From contig OX392532.1 in NCBI GenBank assembly GCA_947623455.1, positions 23,596,792 through 23,660,791 on the forward strand: a DNA stretch of 64,000 nt. The letters are read 5' to 3'. The stretch is from Mimachlamys varia. Its lineage: Eukaryota > Mollusca > Bivalvia > Pectinida > Pectinidae. The position numbers were made by a program, and so were the translations under genes. This document shows, piece by piece, positions 59,745-64,000 of this stretch. Within the stretch, counting starts at the first letter, position 1. Every line of letters starts with the position of its first letter. The notes under the pieces are model-generated. The model did not search any database and had not been told where the DNA came from. It was given only the letters and a program-made list of their open reading frames with translations.

Positions 59745-61233
59745 AAAGAATGTGAATCTCTCAATTGGGAAAAAACTCTCGATGAAATTACTAAAACACT
59801 AACACGGTGGTGAAAAAGAAAACTAACAATACTTGGTAGAGTGTTAATCGTGAAACCTTAATATGCCTAAGATTGTTTTCAAAGCAGCAAGTTTAAATAC
59901 ACCAGATGAAATAAAGAAATTGTCGAAGAAAATAATATTCAAATTCATTTGGAATGAAGGAAGTGAAAAAATAAAGAGAACCGACCTTTATAGGACAATA
60001 GAACAAGGGGTGGGGGTGGGGGGGGGGGGGGGGGGGGGTTAAACATGACTGATATAGAGACTTTAATAGATTGTTTGAACATAAAGTGGGTAAAAAGGTT
60101 GTTAAACTTCGAAGAAGCGGCTTGGAAATTTATACCAACCCTTTCTTACGAAAAGTTTGGTGGTAAGTTTTTACTGTTCAATATGAACACTGACAATGAC
60201 AATGTAGCTTCTTTGAGCAGTGTAAAACTACTTCCAAGATTCTACAAAGACATCCTGGTATCATGGCTAAAAATGCACCAATCTGAAAATAATTCCCCGA
60301 CAGATTTTTACATGATAAGACAACAACTTTTATGGGGGAATCGTTTTATCAAATACAAAGGTCTTGTTTATGAGAACTGGATTGAAAGTGGGATAATTAC
60401 CGTTGAAGACATTCTTGGTCCAGATATGCGAATTTCGCAAAACAAAATCTTAGACAAATTGGCGTCAAAATCAAATTGGATTTCCGAACTTAGCAGGCTT
60501 CAAATAGCCATTCCAGAGAGGTGGGTTAAAACACTTTAATCCAAACAATCCTTAAAATCGGTGATAAATAAGACAGAATAACGGTATGTTTATACACAAA
60601 CACATAAAAAGATAACGCTAGATCAGACAACAAACAAAGTACTATACAACCTATTACTTGAATACAAACTCACCAAACCTTTAGCATACACGGAACTATA
60701 TAATTTATTAAGAGCCGAGAATGATGAAATAAATAATGCACTTTTTATTCATTACAAATATCACAGAAAATAAGTTGAAAGAATTCAGATGGAAACTTGT
60801 CCATTTGATTTTACCATGCAAAACTTTATTATTCAAATGGAAACTAGTAGCTACAACTAAGTGTAACTACTGCAATGTTGATGAAAATATCGAGCACTAC
60901 TTTATTTCGTGCAATTATGTAAAGATATTCTGGATGAAAATTTCAAATCTGATGAAAAACCTTTGTTTCTCTAATAGAAAAGTTATAGCACTGAAATCGT
61001 TAATCATTGGATATAAGCCATATGCAAAAGAATACCTGTTTATAAACTATATACTTACATTGATTGGTTATACATGTAGTATATACAAAAGCTATTATGT
61101 AAGTGAGCAAAAAACCAAACAAGTAGATGTGTTCAATATTTTCAAAAATGAAACCATCTCCCGTATTGGTGTAATATCGGCTTTAAGGGTAAACAAGAAA
61201 ATGACTAGTAAGTTAAGACAATTATTAGAATAA
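59745..61233 (+). pseudogene. LINE ORF2 C-terminal fragment
   Basis: Reads LTRWKKRKLTILGRVLIV-like sequence, KIIFKFIWNEGSEKIKR, then NMTDIETLIDCLNIKWVKR (60045 onward, open to 60539), and a second open stretch 60736-61233 with a zinc-binding CNYCNVDENIEHYFISC (CxxC-H-C). This order matches the region after the RT domain in L1/Tx1-type LINEs. A frame change between 60540 and 60736, a stop at about 59811, and a 21-base G-run at 60018-60038 break it. The RT domain itself is absent. Confidence 0.78.
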
Positions 61234-61424
61234 ATCATGACTGGTTTTTTTCACATACTTATTTGTCTTAGTCATGCAATCTCCCATGTGCACGTGGATG
61301 AGAGAAGGCACTGCGTCAGACAAAAAAAAAGAAATGAAATACATCCTTCACAAATAATAGTATACTTACACCACCTTATAATGAATATTAATTAAATTAA
61401 TGCGGTAAGTGTTATATAACTGTT

Positions 61425-62275
61425 TGTTAGTCTGATATAACTTTTGTTTAGTCTAGTAAGAATATTGTTAGACTACCACAACTGTTGTAAGTCTGTCATA
61501 ACTGTTGTAAGTCTGTCATAACTGACAAAAATGTTGTTATTCTGAAATAAATGTTTGTTAGTCTGACATAACTGTTGTTAGACAAGCATACGTGTTGTTA
61601 GACAGACATGAATGTTGTTAGTCTCACACAACTGTTGTTAGACGGACATATATGGTGTTAGTCGGACATTAATACTGTTAGTCTAGCATAAATATTGTTA
61701 TTCTGACATACATGTTGTTAGTCTTACATAACTGTTGTTAGACAAACATACAAGTTGTAATTTTTTGACAAAACTGTTGCTTGTCCGACATGATTTTTGT
61801 AAGTCTGATATAACTGTTGTTAGTCTGATATAAATGTTGTTAGTCGGACATTTTTTTTATTTTTTTTTAGTCTGACATATCTTTTATAGTCTGGCATAAT
61901 AGTTGATTGTCTGAAATGTCTGTTAGTCTGACCTAAAATGTTATTAGTCTGGCATTAATGTTGTTAGACTGACATAACTGTTGTCATTCTGATGTAAGGT
62001 TTGTTAGTCTGATAAAACTGTTGTTAGTCTGACTTTTTTTTTTGGTCTGACATATATTTTAAAGTCTGACATAACTGTTGTTTTGTCTGAAATATCTGTT
62101 GTCAGTCTCACATAACCGTTGTTAATTTGACACAACTGTCTGATATAAAAAAGAGCGTGTTTGTTATAACTGTTTGTCTGATATTACTATTATCAGTCTG
62201 AACCTAATGTGGTTAGATTGAAAGACATTTTGTTTGTCTGATATAACTTTGTTTTGTCTAGATTTTTGTTGTTAG
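61425..62275 (+). repeat. Degenerate ~20 bp minisatellite in the LINE 3' UTR
   Basis: Forty or so units of TGTTGTTAGTCTGACATAAC and variants, irregularly spaced and about 850 bp in total. They lie between the LINE ORF2 stop and its A-tail. Confidence 0.88.
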
Positions 62276-62289
62276 TTAAAAATAAAATA

Positions 62290-62445
62290 TGTGTATACAT
62301 GTATATACACAGTGTATGTATGTGTGTGTGTGTGGTGAAGGTGTGAGTGCATTTGAGTGAGGGTGTAGGTGTGTGGGTGTGGAACTAGTGTGTACGCATG
62401 TGTGAAGTCGCACGTACATGCGTGCGTCTTAAGAGTGTGTGTGTG
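62290..62445 (+). repeat. GT-rich low-complexity tract
   Basis: Runs of TGTGTG and GTGTGGGTGTG-like sequence, still within the LINE 3' UTR. Confidence 0.8.
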
Positions 62446-62658
62446 TTAGCGTTAGAGTATGCTATGTGTGTATGTAGGTATGAAAAAGCAAATTGAATAA
62501 AAAAAAAGCTAATGTTTGATGAATGATGGATGACAGCCCGCTTGTATGGGGACAAATAATTGTAAGGCTTGCTGATCCCAGGGCCCCAACTCTGGCAGCA
62601 AGCCAATAACTAAATGTAAACTGGAAAATAAACAAATTGTCGTAAAAAAAAATAATAT

Positions 62659-62880
62659 ATATTCTGTATCTTTAAGTGATATGAAGATGGACGTTTTTGA
62701 GTATGCTCATTAGTGTGTTTACTTGTTGTGATTGACAATGATACTCGGTTCTCATTTTGAGAACTTGATGTTTACTTGGATGTGACAAGTGGCGGGTGTC
62801 GTCGATAAAGCAGAAGACGCTTACGATTTCGAGTTTGGATTATGATTATGTTGACGCTTCGGTATTCTCTTATTTTATTA
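62659..62880 (+). mobile_element. RT-tail retroelement, copy K (right part)
   Basis: Resumes at the second target-duplication copy with AGTGATATGAAGATGGACG, lacks an internal piece after GCAGAAGACGCTTACG, and ends GACGCTTCGGTATTCTCTTA followed by TTTTATT repeats. Confidence 0.88.
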
Positions 62881-62892
62881 TTTTATTCCAAT

Positions 62893-63395
62893 AAGCTGTA
62901 TGTTAAAGGTGACGATTTCGATTTTCCGATCGTGAACTTTCCCTTTCTTGATCGTAACATCCCTGCTTCTCCATTCTATAGTGTTTACATGTCGCAGTTG
63001 AATCGTTATTCTGTGGCTCTCTGAATATCGAGATTTTCGTAGTTTTACGGTCGCCATCTTGATCTTATAAGGAAATATTCGGTATCTTTGTGTGTTATGA
63101 AGATAGACGTGTTTGAATGTGCTTATTATTGTAATTGTTGTGATTGTCTATGATGTCAACAGTCTCGGTTCTCATTCTGAGGATTGATGTTTACTTGTAT
63201 GTGACAAAGATTTACATGGCGGGGGTCGTCGATAAAGAAAAAGACGCTTACTCTTCTGGAACACCTGGTCTTATTCTTTTGTTCTTTTACAAGAGTCTCC
63301 GTACAAATATTTCCTTTGTTAACCTTTTGCCCCTAGTTTAATCGATTTTGAGTTAGGATTATGGTTTTCTTGACGCTATGGTATTTTCAGATATA
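62893..63395 (+). mobile_element. RT-tail retroelement, truncated copy L
   Basis: Directly follows copy K. It begins in the RT C-terminus (GTGACGATTTCGATTTTCCG; MSQLNRYS), then GGTCGCCATCTTGATCTTAT, ATGGCGGGGGTCGTCGATAA, and ends TTGACGCTATGGTATTTTC. K and L form a head-to-tail pair. Confidence 0.88.
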
Positions 63396-63955
63396 TATTA
63401 TTTTTACAAAAGACTCACATTTACTACCCTACTAATAATAATATCAGTTTCCGTGTTTTTGGTATATAGAGCTTTCGATCACAAATGGAGTCGTAATACT
63501 ATAAATATATCCATGTATATATTTTATTTACCCCCAGTTGGAGTTCTAAATTGTATCCGCCAATTAGGTTAGAATTACCCCTGAATGCCAATCAGTACCG
63601 TTTTTTACAGAAAAGGGAAAATGTAATGCGGCTGAATCCATAATATGACTCTTCTCGCGTGGTTGATGCACCTACCAATACCGTTTGGCCAATACACATC
63701 AATTGACAATAATCTCGCAACCTGCGTATCATGACTGATGACGCTATCGTAGATTAAAGTTTTGAGAATAAAAGGATATTTCACCCCGTTGGGGTGGAAC
63801 AGTGAAATCTCTACCAGAGGTTACGAATCTTAATTGGCCAAACACGAGGTTTGCCTAGTGTTTACAGAGCCTCTAACAATGGTAGTTACTACTCCCTGCT
63901 TGATGTTCAGTATTATTGGATTGTATAATGTGACCAGGTGGGGTGTTGTTCTGCT
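63396..63955. other. Non-genic, nothing recognised
   Basis: No gene or repeat family recognised up to the G-run near the window end. Confidence 0.35.

Positions 63956-63986
<31 letters not shown>
63956..63986 (+). repeat. 31-base G homopolymer
   Basis: An uninterrupted run of G. Such runs are often mis-sized by sequencing, so the length is approximate. Confidence 0.9.
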
Positions 63987-63990
<4 letters not shown>

Positions 63991-64000
63991 TAAAATCGGC

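Larger units (their letters stand above)
59735..62658 (+). mobile_element. 5'-truncated L1/Tx1-like LINE with 16 bp target duplication
   Basis: The insertion lies between two exact copies of ATATTCTGTATCTTTA (59719-59734 and 62659-62674). It holds the C-terminal part of a LINE ORF2 (59745-61233), a 3' UTR with a minisatellite, a GT-rich tract (62290-62440) and an A-rich tail at 62644-62652. Truncation at the 5' end, an A-tail and a target duplication are the marks of target-primed reverse transcription. The flanks join to one continuous RT-tail copy. Confidence 0.92.

Noticed and set aside
63141..63341. Recurrent short frame ending LHVNISFVHILPLV-like in many places
   Set aside because: The frame recurs because it is the 3' region of the RT-tail repeat. 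Stops lie between it and the RT frame, so I treat it as 3' UTR and not as a gene.

Overview
This window looks like animal nuclear DNA, most likely from a mollusc and probably a bivalve. Genes are split by GT-AG introns, coding density is low, and the sequence is AT-rich and full of transposon remains. The bivalve assignment is an inference from the repeat types (an abundant reverse transcriptase tail family, GGGCCC-ended MITEs, tRNA- and 5S-like SINE heads, mariner). I could not test it by search.

Three protein genes are well supported. (1) Minus strand, 19289 down to 9120: a complete seven-exon gene for translation initiation factor eIF4H (288 aa when joined; glycine-rich N-terminus, one RRM, RGG-rich middle, conserved C-terminal block). 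(2) Plus strand, 31290-32471: an intronless GT31 beta-1,3-glycosyltransferase of 393 aa. (3) Plus strand, 42455-57343: a 14-exon SLC6 neurotransmitter/amino-acid transporter of about 618 aa, with a possible extra first exon at 37664-37728. Its sodium-site residues in TM1 and TM7 are unusual.

The most striking structure is in the eIF4H gene. Intron 4 is almost wholly a 42-43 bp minisatellite of roughly 100 copies. It begins exactly at the exon 4 splice donor, and each unit repeats the donor sequence GTGCT|GTAAGTAT. Intron 5 is likewise almost wholly a 42 bp minisatellite (about 17 copies) that begins at, and repeats, the exon 5 donor. The 3' end of intron 3 holds a small array repeating the exon 4 acceptor. 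Three tandem arrays in one gene therefore appear to have grown from splice junctions.

The rest is a palimpsest of mobile DNA. One reverse transcriptase family, here called RT-tail, is present as a decayed longer copy (24.6-27.2 kb) and more than ten 5'-truncated copies. Most share one 3' terminus, and several lie in SLC6 introns. Nested events are readable: a mariner (2645-3981) sits in one RT-tail copy; a Tx1/L1-like LINE (59735-62658, 16 bp target duplication) sits in another; a GGGCCC MITE sits in a third. A second LINE (35610-36734) is flanked by a 27 bp target duplication. There are also MITEs, tandem arrays, a 5S rRNA-like fragment beside a 25 bp array, and a roughly 600 bp tandem duplication downstream of the GT31 gene.

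Layout: 0-5 kb SINE head and mariner; 5-9.1 kb downstream flank or 3' UTR of eIF4H; 9.1-19.3 kb eIF4H; 19.3-31.2 kb repeats; 31.3-32.5 kb GT31; 32.5-42.4 kb repeats and duplications; 42.4-57.3 kb SLC6; 57.3-64 kb nested retroelements. The three genes have unrelated roles and nothing suggests they act together.
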